Positions 47,830-59,486 of a stretch of 64,000 nucleotides of DNA are shown piece by piece. This DNA comes from Diadema setosum (taxonomy: Eukaryota; Echinodermata; Echinoidea; Diadematoida; Diadematidae): positions 35,875,546-35,939,545 of the forward strand of contig CM067068.1 of NCBI GenBank assembly GCA_033980235.1, given 5' to 3'. The stretch's first letter is position 1. Each line of letters begins with the position of its first letter. The position numbers were made by a program, and so were the translations under genes. The notes beneath the pieces were generated by a model. The model had not been told where the DNA came from. It saw only the letters and a program-made list of their open reading frames with translations, and searched no databases.

Positions 47830-48724
47830 TATGTGCTGATTTGTTATTTCACTGGTGTTATTGCTATTTAAAAAAAAAAAATCTGTGTCGATTAATTTTC
47901 ATATAGAAGAATGATAAACGTAAATGTTTATGTATGCATTATTATGTGTGGACACGAGTCATGTAATACAACATTGTGGTGGAAAGAATAACGTTTCTGT
48001 AGTTTCAAGGGTTACACCTGTGAAGACAATGCATGGTGTATCTTTTTTTTTCAGATTGCCTTATCACTAATAGTTTTGGAGAAGGGGTGGGATTTACATA
48101 ATAGAATAAAAAAAACACACACACAGAACAACAAGATTTGATAGACGGTTGCATTTCGTTACTCAAGAGTATTCCAAAAATGTAAAAGGGTTTGTTTTTC
48201 CGAAGATTCGTATGTCTTAATTTGAAATAAGGTTTCTTCTTTTAAAATCTGCCCTTAACTGAAAATCCTTGACTATGGCGACTTTTTTGTTGCTTTTCAA
48301 TGTTTAGATTAGTTTAGTTTTTGCCACAAGTTCAGTTAAAATAAATGCATAAAGACAATCTATAAAATCAAACATAGATTATGAGTATACAAACGAAAAA
48401 TTATTTCGGATAAGTGTATAATCACAGTTATAAAGTGTGTGTTGAAGATTGACAAAACAATTAAAATAAATGGTGGTGGAAGTCACGACTAGGCCATTGG
48501 CCTTTTAAGGCTGATCTCATGAACAAATTTACAATATTAAAGCTGTATGTCATTATACACTGTATCATAAATCGCGAGTCACATAAAAAAGAAACAGGAT
48601 TTGCAGTGAATAAGGACAAAGAAAAGAACATCCAAAAGAAAGGGACCCAAACATACCAAAAACAACCATAGGGGAGTGGGACAAATGAGCAAAAATTATG
48701 ATTAAATTAAATTAAAAAACAACT

Positions 48725-50067
48725 TGTGCATGCAATATTCTATGAAAGTCTGTAAGGCAGATTCTGAAAGAGAAAAATGTAAGCTTTACAATGATGTGTA
48801 ACTCAATTCAAGTGGACGTTTTTAACCTGAATATTGGAAAGAAAGCACACTACTCTGGAAAAATGTGTACTGCGAAAACAGGCTCTAAAATATAGGGTCT
48901 ATTCAAGCGCTTCATCTCATAGAGCCGTGTTCTGTGTAATCATGGTAATAAATGGGGGAAACAATATGTGTATCTTTGCAACAACAACAATAAAGGAATT
49001 CTCACATTACACTGGAACTAAGCATGGTCTATGGACACATACTGTCCATGACTAATGCCAATTTTTAAAGCAGTAGCATTATTTTTTTCAAAAGTTATTA
49101 GATTTAAAAGTGAAGGGTTTGAAAAGGGCTTTTCAGAACTGAAAAGGGGACTCTATTAGACATACCTTATCGCACTCTCTTATAAAGGACAAAAAGTGTG
49201 TGGGTAAAAAATGCTAAAAATACATTTTTTTTTTTTATAATCCAAAACCTTACAATAATGTAGAAGAAAGATTGCTATTTCATAAAATATGTTTAAAAAT
49301 CCCCTCAAGATTGACTTGGTTGACTTATTATATGTGACCCTTCACCTCAAAACAAACAAAAAGTCGCCAGACATGAATTTTTAGTTAAGACCATATTCTG
49401 AAAGAGCAGACTTTAAGCTTTAAAATGATGTTTAACTCAAATCAAATGGACTCCCCTAAACTATCTAATTATTGGAAAGAAAGCACAAACTCAGGAAAAG
49501 TGTGAACTGAGAAAAGAGGCTCTGATGTACAGTGTCTATTCAAGCGCTTAATCTTTACCAAAAAAAAAAACAGGAAGTAAACCATCAGAGTAACAACAAT
49601 AAAGGGATTATCAGATTAAATTGAAATTAAGCATGCCTCATTAACACATTCTGTCCATAATTAATGCCAACTTTCAAAGCAGTAACACTATCCTTTCAAA
49701 AGTTATTAGAGTTGAAAGTGAAGAGTGTGGACAAGGTTTTTCAGAAATGAAAAAGGGATTCTAAAGACACACCTAATCACACTATTCTACCAAAAAAGTT
49801 CGAGATAAACTGGAAAAAAACACACTTTCCTGCCCGTTTTATGATACCAAATCTTAGCATAATGTAAAAGAAGACCCGCTCTTTCAGAAAATATGAAAAA
49901 GTCAAGTTCGGCTAGGTTGACCCATTTCACTTATTTTCAGTCCTCACGCAAAATCATTGTGTGCGACTTTATGTTCGTTTTGAGGTGCACGGTCACATAC
50001 ATATTTTGAGTCCTCACACATTATCACTGCATGCGACTTTCTGTTGAATTTGTGATGCACGGTCACA
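48725..50067. mobile_element. Old TGTGACC-family copy split by a younger one
   Basis: Diverged family sequence runs from about 48725 to 49332, is interrupted by a complete younger copy (49333-49997), and resumes at 49998 to end GATGCACGGTCACA at 50067. Removing the insert restores the family's continuous ATTATTTTGAGTCCTCAC region. Confidence 0.78.
49333..49997. mobile_element. 690-bp TGTGACC-TIR element nested in an older copy
   Basis: It begins TGTGACCCTTCACCTCAAAA and ends TTTTGAGGTGCACGGTCACA, flanked by TA on each side. A short A-run replaces about 40 bp of the consensus near 49560. Confidence 0.88.
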
Positions 50068-50284
50068 TTGATTATACAAATAGAAATGTCGCTATGGCAA
50101 CCGTTATGTCTCTGGTATGTCTTATTTATCGTTGCAGCAGATTTTGCAATGTTTGACAACAGTTTTGCATGATTTGACAGAACTTTGATTGTTTATCTTG
50201 GATCCCTTGGATCGAATCTTTCCCTATAATAGGCTGCTGATGCATGTACTATATACTAGCTCCATTAAAGACATAATTCACCAT

Positions 50285-50615
50285 TTGCAGATGATACAAA
50301 AGCCCAGCATTAATGCTTTAAAATAGTTCTAAAATGTGAGTTAGGGACAGAAACAACCACTGTAAAAAGTTCAATCGGTAAAATCGATGTTAAGTATTGT
50401 ATACAACATGTGAATAGTTATAATAAAAATGTTTCCAGACTAAACCATCCACAGTTACGGTTTATTGAGAAATATACTGATATCTCCTTATATTTCAGGC
50501 ATTGTTGAGAAAATTTCATATGGTAGGATGTTTTGTGGTACAACAGACCTACTCATATTCATCAAATGTGATGTCTTGAATATCTTTTAAATCACTGCTC
50601 CCAAAGGTAAACAGG
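50285..50615. repeat. Dispersed 350-bp repeat, copy 2
   Basis: It is the same repeat as 165-510, with shared blocks AAAATGTTTCCAGACTAAAC and CATATGGTAGGATGTTTTGT. It lies in the spacer between the galactosyltransferase gene and copy C. Confidence 0.75.
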
Positions 50616-51111
50616 ACCTTTAAGTGTATAGAATGAGTCATTCCCAAGGCATGAAGAACAGAGCAATTTCAACAGTAGATAGTGTAATCATAGCATTTTA
50701 ACGGACTTTTGACTCTTGACGTGAGACCAAAGGACGCAAAACTTCCACAGAGAACCATCATTTAGACAATTCATACATATCTGATTATACAATACCTCGA
50801 GCCGGCATTCCGAGATATGGAGAAATAAGAATGAAATTTTAGCATTTTCATTTTACCCTCAGGTCCCATGAAAATACCTTGTTGGTATTGCAAAAATAAT
50901 CAAAATAAGATAATACAGTGACATTTTCGAATTTTATCTCGATCTGTGAATTTAGACCTTGAGCTCGTGCGTCCACAGCTTTGTCGACTGGTAGGGCCTA
51001 CGATATCTCAAGTTTCATTTGGATACCAAACACGATTCTAAGTTACGTTGTACAAAAAGGACGTACGTACGGACTGGAGGAAGGACAGACTAAATCTTAC
51101 ATAACACGTGG

Positions 51112-51114
<3 letters not shown>

Positions 51115-51150
<36 letters not shown>
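51115..51150. repeat. (CA)n microsatellite
   Basis: About 17 CA units in the repeat-rich spacer. Confidence 0.9.
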
Positions 51151-51153
<3 letters not shown>

Positions 51154-52480
51154 TCCTCTAACCAAGCATCCAATATCTGTCGACGCACTTACCCGGCATA
51201 GGGAACTTACGTAAATGCCTCCTTATCTGCCTGTTCTATTGAATTGCATGGGCCCAATGTTCGCCTTTGCTGCGTATGGGCTTCAAGCCACGTCGCCTAC
51301 TGAGCGCATATATGTGTGTAGCAGGGTACGTGATTTCCCGAAGATAAACTTGGCCGTGCAGAAAACGTCTATTCGGGCATTGATCGCGAACTTTATTCAA
51401 CACACTACCGACGAGTGAAAACAGAGCAATCTGATATCCCGTTGTTCACAAGATATGCATTGTTAATGGTATGCACTGTAGTAGTTTCACAAAGGCCCGC
51501 TCAAACAATCCACTTTTTTTTCCGTTCACATTCAAGGCATGGTATGTCTCTTCGAGGCAATGGACTGGTGGGGAAATAGCCACCTTTTGGAGTGACCTGA
51601 TTATCCGACGAGTGGTCATATTGAAGGTCATGGACCATAACAAGAGAAAATCCTAGACACAAACCTGCAGTCCTGCAGATGTGTCTATTTATCTGACAAT
51701 TTTCAACGTCACATCTCTTCACAGAAATAGAAAGAGAGAGAAAGAGATTATTACAGCTAGATAACTCTAAGCTCAATGGGTCTGCGTGAGTGCATATTTG
51801 TAAACCATGTATAGCTAATAGTTACTTACTCTATAGCTGTACATTGCGCTTTAAAACAGTCTTAGATACTATTTAAGTAGATGTTCATATGAATAGATTA
51901 TATATAAAATATATGTTTGCACTTTGTACATGTTTATATAAATACATGTTGTATGTTATGTACATATGTGTATGTGTTACTTTGCGAATGTCTGTGTGTA
52001 TTTACCTTATCATCCCTTTAATTTTCTTCATTACACAATATCACTGTATCGTATTCAGCAGAATGATAATACAAACATACCTTTTCCTAAAATATTCTAA
52101 TCTCCAGAATTCACCCAAACATATTAACAGCGACCTCCGAGTAAAAATGTGTTACCTTAAATCAGGGAATTACAATACAATGATTAAGTTACTGCTCAAG
52201 ATGCTTTAAATGGGTAATAATAATGATATGGACTGTCTACTTTCGGGAGATAAGACATTGGCTGCCCTCAAGACCAGTCCATTATGAATATCTCCCAATC
52301 CCGGGGTTACACTCATCTACTCACTCAGCTTTATTAACCCCTGTCTTAATCTATCTTCACCTTCCTACCTATTATCCTATCCTACCCCACAATGTAGCAC
52401 CTACATAATATCCTCTCCACTATACCTATTATCACTTCCTGCCCTACTATCCCGCACCTGGCTATCAAACCCTAACTATA

Positions 52481-53176
52481 TGTGACCCTGCGCCTCAAAA
52501 CAAACAAAAAGTCGCCAGACATGACATTTTAGTTAAGACTATTTTTTATTCTGAAAGAGCAGACTTTAAGCTTTAAAATGATGTATAACTCAAATCAAAT
52601 GGATTCTCCTAACCTATCTTAATATTGGAAAGAAAGCACAAACTCAGGAAAAGTGTGAACTGAGAAAAGAGGCTCTGAAGTACAGTGTCTATTCAAGCGC
52701 TTTAATCTTTACCAAACCGTGCTGGCGGTGCCATGAATGGGACAAAACACAGGAAGTAAACCACCAGAGTAACAACAATGAATGGATTATTAGATTAAAC
52801 TGAAATTAAGCATGCCTCATTAACACGTTCTGTCCATAAGTAATGCCAACTTTCAAAGCAGTAGCACTATCTTTTCAAAAATTATTAGAGTTGAAAGTGA
52901 AGAGTGTGGACAAGGTTTTTCAGAAATGAAAAAGGGATTCTAAAGACACACCTGATCACACTATTCTTCCAAAAATGTTCGAGATAAACTGCTAAAAAAC
53001 ACACTTTCCTGCCCGTTTTATGATACCAAATTTTAGCATGATGTAAAAGAAGACCCGCTCTTTCAGAAAATGTGAAAAAGTCAAGTTCGGCTAGGTTGAC
53101 CCATTTCACTTATTTTCATTCCTCACGCAAAATCAGTGTGTGCGACTTTATGTTCGTTTTGAGGTGTACGGTCACA
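52481..53176. mobile_element. 690-bp TGTGACC-TIR element
   Basis: It begins TGTGACCCTGCGCCTCAAAA and ends GAGGTGTACGGTCACA with TA flanks. It is nearly complete and closely similar to the copy at 47142. Confidence 0.88.
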
Positions 53177-53272
53177 TATATTATGCCAAGACCCATTTGT
53201 ATCTTTGATCTTATGGGCTTCAAAAATATCATAGAGCTCATAGGTATTTTTGTTTTTTTGGCTGTGTGAGTA

Positions 53273-53947
53273 GGTGACCCTGCATCACAAAACCAACAAA
53301 ACATCGCCAGACATGGATTTTTAGTTATGAGCCGATTACTTAAGCTTTAAATTAATGTATAACTCAATTCAGATGGACTCTCCTAACCTATCCAAAGGTA
53401 ATACTGGAAACAAAGCACACACTCTGGAAAGTGTGAACTGAGAAAAGAGGCTCTGAAGTACAGGATCTATTCAAGCGCTTAATCTTTACCAAGCCATTCT
53501 AGCTGTGCGATAAATGGAATAAAAAAAACCCAGAATGTTAACCACCGGAGCAACAACAATAAAGGGATTATCCAATGAAACTGAAATTTAGCGTGCTTTA
53601 TTAACACATTCTGTACATGAGTATTGCCAATTTTCAATGCAGGAGCATAATTCTTTTCAAAGTTATTGGAAAAGAAAACGAAGAGTATGGACAGGGTTTT
53701 TAAGAAATGAAAAAAAAAGAGTTCTATGAGAAACAACTAATCACACTATTCCACCAAAAAGTGTTCGAGGAAAAACTGCTAAAAACAAAACTTCCCAAAC
53801 TTTAGTATAATGTGCAAGAAGACTTGCCTTTCAGAAAATATTAACAACTCGATCAAGATTGGCTGGGTTGACGCATTTCAATTATTTTCAGTTCTAACAC
53901 ACAATCAGTGATGTGACTTTTTGTTTGTTTTGTGATGCACGGTCACA
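53273..53947. mobile_element. 690-bp TGTGACC-TIR element, diverged copy
   Basis: It starts GGTGACCCTGCATCACAAAA and ends GTGATGCACGGTCACA. It belongs to the same 'CATCACAAAA' subgroup as 45071-45752. It lies only 96 bp from the previous copy. Confidence 0.82.
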
Positions 53948-54614
53948 TACATAGGTAATACGTTTTACAATTCAACATTTTAAATAGTTATACAATTTAC
54001 TGCAAATCTATATCTAAAACGGTACAAATAATCCAAAATTCACATCTAACTTCCGATTGGTACAATGCATCCCAGCTTTAATCCACAACTGGGAGTGAAT
54101 ATCGCATCAAATTACCAAAAACCAGTTGCAGGAAACAATATATACATATATTTTATCGTTTTGTTATAAAGTAAAAGTGAAAGTAATGACCACTTCCCCT
54201 GTGAAGGGAACATTTTACAACAGTGTGCCGTATAGGAAATGTCTCTTTGATAATAAGTTGGTACCAGATGACCACTTTGCAGGAGTTCGTCAAACCGTTC
54301 ATGACTAATTTCCATATGAAAATTAGCTCCCATCTCTTCCGTGGAAACAGTATTCCTTCGTTTAAGCGAGAGGGTGTTACAGTTGTGCTAGTTCACGGTA
54401 GATCATTATGTAAAGCTTAGTACTGCATGTCAACTTCAGTATACACTGGTGTATACCAATTCTTCCTTGTTAGTCGTTGGAATAATTTAGGCTACAGCTA
54501 CTCTCAAGCAATAGTATAAAACAAATAGAGCCGAAAGAGAAGTAAATAGAGAATGGTATTATGAGTACTACGTTGATGATGATTAAATAATCATGGCACA
54601 ATAATAACATTCTG

Positions 54615-54757
54615 TCATCGGTGGACAGGAGTCTTGTTTTGCGGCTGAGGTCGCGTTCGAGAGAACAAGTATGCAGAATGGCCAATGACATCCACAATTT
54701 CAAAAAGTGTGAGAATACTTCCCCCCAGCCACAACCCGACGGAACCGCCTATGTCAC
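54615..54757 (-). pseudogene. Copy C exon 10 (TM2 and tail, intact)
   Basis: This 143-bp exon equals gene B exon 10. It encodes DIGGSVGLWLGGSILTLFE with the GGS filter and ends NKTPVHR before TGA at 54615-54617. It is still under little visible decay. Confidence 0.92.
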
Positions 54758-55032
54758 CTATGAAAGGAGAAAAAAAAAAAGATATCCAGGAAAAGAAACT
54801 CAAGAGTGTTTTAATAGTATTCGTGAACTTTGCTCAAATGCATCTCGACTTAATGCATCTCTAAATAGAATAGAAGTGTGGATAGAAGTGTTTGAAATGC
54901 GTAACCTTACATACACAAACACATACACACACACACACACAAACGGAGATGAATATACATATTTATGTATGTGTGCATATACATGTATTTGTAAATGTTT
55001 GGGTGTATATAAATGTATTAATATAATGTTGG

Positions 55033-55068
<36 letters not shown>

Positions 55069-55256
55069 GTATATGTATATACACTACATATAATGATCAG
55101 ATCACAAAACAAACAACGTGATGAAACACACTGGAATGAAATATCAGAGTTTGAGTTAGCTTTTTAGGAGGAAGGGAAGGAGAGCACACAGGACTTTTTT
55201 TTTTCTTTATTCTCTCAAGTTCGAGTGTTTGGAATAATTCATTAGGAAGGGTATAC

Positions 55257-55261
<5 letters not shown>

Positions 55262-55310
<49 letters not shown>
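55262..55310. repeat. (TA)n microsatellite
   Basis: About 24 uninterrupted TA units. Another (TA)n block lies at 55026-55065 in the same copy C intron. Confidence 0.9.
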
Positions 55311-55313
<3 letters not shown>

Positions 55314-55569
55314 TGTTCATTCTGAGTAATGATACACCAGTTTTCGTGTGTTTTTTCCCCTGACCAAAATAAAACCAGACACAGCAGAAAGGGCGATGCA
55401 ATAGATCTATAAAGTGACATAGATACCTCTAAAATCATCTTGCATGGAATTCAGTTAATAATGAAAATACAAGAATACATGATCCAGCTGAAAATCTCAA
55501 CATTGTGATAAATTGAATATGGGCCCTACCTCTCATAAGACAAGGTTTAGTTAAATTGCTAGAAGTATA

Positions 55570-55790
55570 AACGTCAATATGAATTGGCATGATCATGTCA
55601 ACAATGTGTTTTGTTCAATATTTAAAAATATAAGTTTATTACATAAACTGGAAGATTTAAGGTGTATAAAAGTGTCTTTGTTTTACAGTATCTTTAATCT
55701 ACAGCATTTGAAAGATTGTCACATTGAAGGGGAAGAGGGATCTGCCGCAAAGTCAAGATCGAAATACACTTGTTATAAGAAAAGATATCA
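55570..55790 (+). pseudogene. LINE reverse-transcriptase fragment
   Basis: The frame contains NWHDHVNNVFCSIFKNISLL, HKLEDLR and KVSLFYSIFNLQHLKDCHI. This matches the region just after the RT palm in LINE ORF2 (typically LxWxxHIxxVxxKIxKxxxxLxKLR...LYYSxxxxxLxYC). It is short and broken, in the intron between copy C exons 9 and 10. Confidence 0.6.
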
Positions 55791-56078
55791 AGTACACTAT
55801 GCTGACAGACCACTGCATTGATCATACCACTCCCGTTCTAAAAGACAGGAAAACAGATATTGTTAGTAATGAAATTATTTTGTACTGAAATGTTGAAAAA
55901 TGCAGAAATAAAACCAAATAAACCAAACGAAAATGCTGAAAAAAATTTTCTTTCAAAAGGCAAAATATGAGTAGTTAAATACTTTTTACTAATATCTGTC
56001 CTCCGTTAAAAAAGAATAATAATAATACTAAAAAAAGATTGATATAAGTTGATAATAATCACACCGTTTTATACTTAC

Positions 56079-56170
56079 ACAATAAGCTTAAAAGGTCCTA
56101 AGCTTTCCTCTGCTTGATCCTCTGAACTGTCATATCCTTGAAGAACACGGTAAGCCCACAACCGTTTTCT
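56079..56170 (-). pseudogene. Copy C exon 9 with in-frame TAG
   Basis: The exon is 92 bp with an AACTTTAG acceptor and a GTAAGT donor. It encodes ENGCGLTVFFKDMTVQRIKQ, then RKA, stop (56098-56100), DLLSLL. Gene B has RKVYDFFSLL at the same place. The split Cys codon at the degenerin site is retained. Confidence 0.93.
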
Positions 56171-56640
56171 CTAAAGTTAAATTGCAAACAAAGAAGGATC
56201 AATCCGAAAAACGGATCTTATACCCTTTTTTTATCTATTTAGGAAAAAACAGTTATGACACAATCAACGTAGCAGACATTACATAAGTAGTATACGCAAC
56301 AACAACAACAACAACAAAAATCATATATTTCAATCAATCTTTCATCATCATTACCATTGTTTCCAAATCAGGATAAGACAAGAACACTTGAAAATATATT
56401 CTTATATAAAATCATATAATAATGGTTTGATAAATTGCATCACTTGACTTAGCTTAGGAGCATTAAAAAATGAATACGAGGAATACACAAAATATTACTA
56501 TGCTCCTTCACGAAACTAGGGAAAAATAAATGTGTTTGCGTGTGTGTGTGTGTGTATGTGTTATTTTTTCTGTCTGTGGCTGTATGTCTGCCTTTTGAGG
56601 TGATGGCGTGTGCCAAGTTTGGTTTTACATGCATCCTTAC

Positions 56641-56794
56641 TTAAAGTAAGCGGTGTTCTGGCCGTACAAAACACTCAAAGGGTAAGTCCAGAAGGTGCTT
56701 GGGTATGCCACATGAGACACGAAGGCTGAATAAGTCATCCTTGAACAGTCAGATGGGCACTCACAAAGTGCTTCTGCGTTTTCTACGAAAGCAC
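56641..56794 (-). pseudogene. Copy C exon 8 (CPxxC signature)
   Basis: The exon is 154 bp, acceptor TATCACAG, donor GTAAGG. It encodes ALCECPSDCSRMTYSAFVSH and VAYPSTFW. The reading frame is open. Confidence 0.92.
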
Positions 56795-57553
56795 CTGTGA
56801 TAGAATGAAAAGTGGGGTGTTTTGAATAGGGGAGGAAAAGGTTTTCATAAAATAAAACAGAAATATTTTGTTTAATAATGTATTCCATACATATTATTTT
56901 GTATCACATGTGCTGTCGGTACATAATTCAGTGTTTGAATAAGGATGACTGTGTAACGTCATTGTGGAATATACTGTAGGCCTAATGTTTTCCAATGGGC
57001 GAATCATTTATCCATGATTGCTACAAACTGCAAATATGACAAATGATACTAACAAATATGAAAACAACTGTGCTCATACCGCACCCAGTGTAATGTGGCA
57101 AACCGAGCAATTAAGAAAGAGGGTCAATGGGGAATGTGACTTTAAAAATCACTCTACGATTTCAGAGGCTCCCCTACAGGTGATGCTGCAAAACTTGCTA
57201 CCATGACAAATGCGAGGTGGAGTCTAGCTGCCTTTCAGTTTTCTGAATATATTTCGACAGAGTTGTGACACAGGTAGCGTATCTTGTCCGATGAGCAAAT
57301 GATATCCTAAAATAGATATGACTATACGGTGCTAGTTGGGAAATTTATGAGTTCTATGACGAGATTAAAAGACTTAAAACTCCATTCCGAAGCTTCTTCA
57401 TTCCCAAGATTCAAATTTCTGTATACCTTCATGCTCGGCAGCTTTGATTTATAACTTAGCAAGTAATCAGGACGTTAAGGCTGAACTCTATTGTATTAGT
57501 ATGTAAAACAAAAAAAAAGGATGAATACAACAACATGAATGAAAATTACTAAC

Positions 57554-57610
57554 TATAGGCAAAGACAGTGCAGTTGAAGAATTCCCAAGCATTACATTTT
57601 CGGCCAGCTC
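57554..57610 (-). pseudogene. Copy C exon 7 (57 bp)
   Basis: It encodes AGRKCNAWEFFNCTVFAY between acceptor TTTGTCAG and donor GTTAGT, the same length and phase as gene B exon 7. Confidence 0.88.
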
Positions 57611-58057
57611 CTGACAAAGTAGGGTTAAAATGAAGGCTACATTATTAAAGGAGAACAATTTTCAGTTCAACGCCTGATGCTGACACAGTATTCACAGTAT
57701 TTGCCTGACAATTTCCAAGAAGGTGTTTGAAATCTGTTCTGTTATCTTTGACATAGGCCCCAATGAACCCGTTTGTTTGTTTGTTTTTTCTTTCTTTCTT
57801 TCTTTTTTCTTTACCAAGTCACACCAAGCGATTTTTTGTTTCGTTTTAAAAATGATGTCTTTTATATTATGTATGTAGGAACGATGGGTCATTTACAAAC
57901 GTAAGATTGATTGTATTCAATCAATCGTAAGTTATCTATCGATTTAGAAGTCTAGCTTAAATGTTTCAAAGCACACGATTAAAACAAAGGTCAATCCATT
58001 CTAAAATGTGCACTAGATTGTAAAATCAATGCTGTATGTTCTGAAAGTGTTTCGAAT

Positions 58058-58145
58058 GAGTTAAAGAGCTTTCAACCAAAAGGCGCCAAATCCATTGGAA
58101 AATGATGGATTTAACGCATTTTGGAAGCAAGCTCTTCTTTAACTC
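58058..58145. repeat. 88-bp imperfect palindrome
   Basis: GAGTTAAAGAGCTT at the left pairs with AAGCTCTTCTTTAACTC at the right. An inner pair is CCAAATCCATT and ATGGATTTAACG. It lies between copy C exons 6 and 7. Confidence 0.6.
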
Positions 58146-58357
58146 ACGATTTCTATCCGTCTTCAAAGATGGTCACGTTTTCATTAATTCTGACCCCCCC
58201 CCCAAAAAAAAATAATAATAATAAATAATGTGTATACTTAATGTATAGTAGCGGCTTTAAACATCAGTTTAAAAAGAAAAAGACTGCAATGACTGTGCAT
58301 CTTTCGAACTCCATGCCCGCCTAGGAAGAATGCGCAATTCTATTACCAGCAGCGATG

Positions 58358-58379
58358 TTTTTTTTTTTTTTTTTTTTTT
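58358..58379 (-). repeat. A22 tract after AATAAA at the copy C exon 6 break
   Basis: On the minus strand, AATAAA at 58401-58396 is followed 17 bases later by 22 A residues. This is the layout of a retroposed poly(A) tail, or of an alternative terminal exon with internal A-run. Confidence 0.6.
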
Positions 58380-58401
58380 ACTATTCCTTTCTGTCTTTAT
58401 T

Positions 58402-58533
58402 CTACTCCACAAACGCTAATGACACGTGGTCTGCCTCGATCAAATCAAAGTAACACTCGGTGTGCCCGTAGTAGTTGTAGTACTTTAGAACCTTCTCGCC
58501 ACACTGCCCATGAGGGGGCGGCAAACTGGTATA
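58402..58533 (-). pseudogene. Copy C exon 6, truncated with new 3' end
   Basis: After acceptor TCTACCAG it reads YTSLPPPHGQCGEKVLKYYN and YYGHTECY, as in gene B. Homology then stops near 58450. The frame continues 13 codons to TAG at 58402-58404, overlapping nothing of the normal exon. AATAAA lies directly after (58401-58396) and a 22-base A tract lies at 58379-58358 on this strand. Confidence 0.85.
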
Positions 58534-59105
58534 CTGGTAGAAAGTGAGGTGACCCAAATGTCTGTTGATTTAAATATTCAATGCGAGAGCACAGCTTCTA
58601 CAATAGGAGGCAAAACTACAGCTCGAAACCTAAAAAAAAAAAAAAAAAAACTTCAGTAAAATGGCCGAACCTGACTCCAGTACGCAAGCAGGAGAACGAA
58701 TCAAGAAGAACCAATTGTGGCGATTGAATTGAATTGAGAAATTGATTGATTTATTTTTATATTCTTCTTCACTACTTATGAGATATCTGAATGATAGAAA
58801 TTATGATGTCCCAATAAATACAGTAAAAGAACTAGATTCTAGCCACTGAAGTCTGAAGATTCTTTGACATAGTGTAGTGCAAGTCCTCCTCACTACAAAT
58901 CATATCAATGCAAGATGGGCTGCAGATTTTGTTCATACAATAATATCATATCACATAATTTTATATTAGAAAATTTTATTTAAACCTCCTCAGACAGCAT
59001 AACTCGAAATGCAGTAAACATGATCTTATCCATTTTCAACCAGGGTAGGTTTCATAACTTACGAGGCGTTAGCAATAACTGTGCACCCCTGCCGCGGTAT
59101 ACGCT

Positions 59106-59156
<51 letters not shown>

Positions 59157-59159
<3 letters not shown>

Positions 59160-59397
59160 GAGTTTGTTTGCAAAAACCGATAAGTCCATTTTTGAAGATT
59201 TTGAAGTACGGTCTCTGTCATAAAGTACTAAATAATACCTTTTAAATTATATATTTGTCACTACATATAAAGGTATATTTTTGAAGTTATGGTCAAAAGA
59301 AGCAAAAATTTTCTTATTATTCTCTTTCTTGACCTTTAATCGCAAATATCTCCATTTGACAAATATGGACTTATCGGTTTTTGCAAACAAACTCTTC
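59157..59397. mobile_element. 245-bp MITE with GAAGAGTTTG ends, copy 2
   Basis: Both ends read GAAGAGTTTGTTTGCAAAAA then CCGATAAGTCCAT inwards, a perfect 33-bp terminal inverted repeat. It is inserted in a (TA)n tract, followed directly by the (TA)n palindrome at 59402-59493. Confidence 0.88.
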
Positions 59398-59401
59398 ATA
59401 T

Positions 59402-59414
59402 ATGCCAGCGATAT

Positions 59415-59486
<72 letters not shown>

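Larger units (their letters stand above)
46735..54614. other. Repeat-rich spacer without recognisable genes
   Basis: It contains four near-full TGTGACC elements plus an older split one, the dispersed repeat copy at 50285, and a (CA)n block at 51115-51150. The stretch 50620-52480 is AT-rich with no exon that I can support. The galactosyltransferase promoter should lie just right of 46735, but no clear core element is visible. Confidence 0.6.
54615..58533 (-). pseudogene. DEG/ENaC copy C (decayed third channel gene)
   Basis: It has exons equivalent to gene B exons 6 (first half only), 7, 8, 9 and 10, with the same lengths (57, 154, 92, 143 bp) and phases. Defects are: exon 6 homology ends near 58450 and runs into TAG, AATAAA and an A22 tract; exon 9 has TAG at 56098-56100 in place of a Tyr codon just before TM2; and no exons 1-5 are present up to the shared 5' flank at 60.6 kb. 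TM2 exon 10 remains open. It could still be transcribed, but it cannot make a full channel without recoding. Confidence 0.87.

Noticed and set aside
51215..51418. Plus-strand 67-codon frame starting MPPYLPVLL
   Set aside because: No domain, no splice-supported neighbours and no repeat across the window; it is compatible with chance.
54621..55121. Longest open frame in the window (166 codons, plus strand)
   Set aside because: It is antisense to copy C exon 10 and then runs through CA and TA microsatellites; the residues are low complexity.
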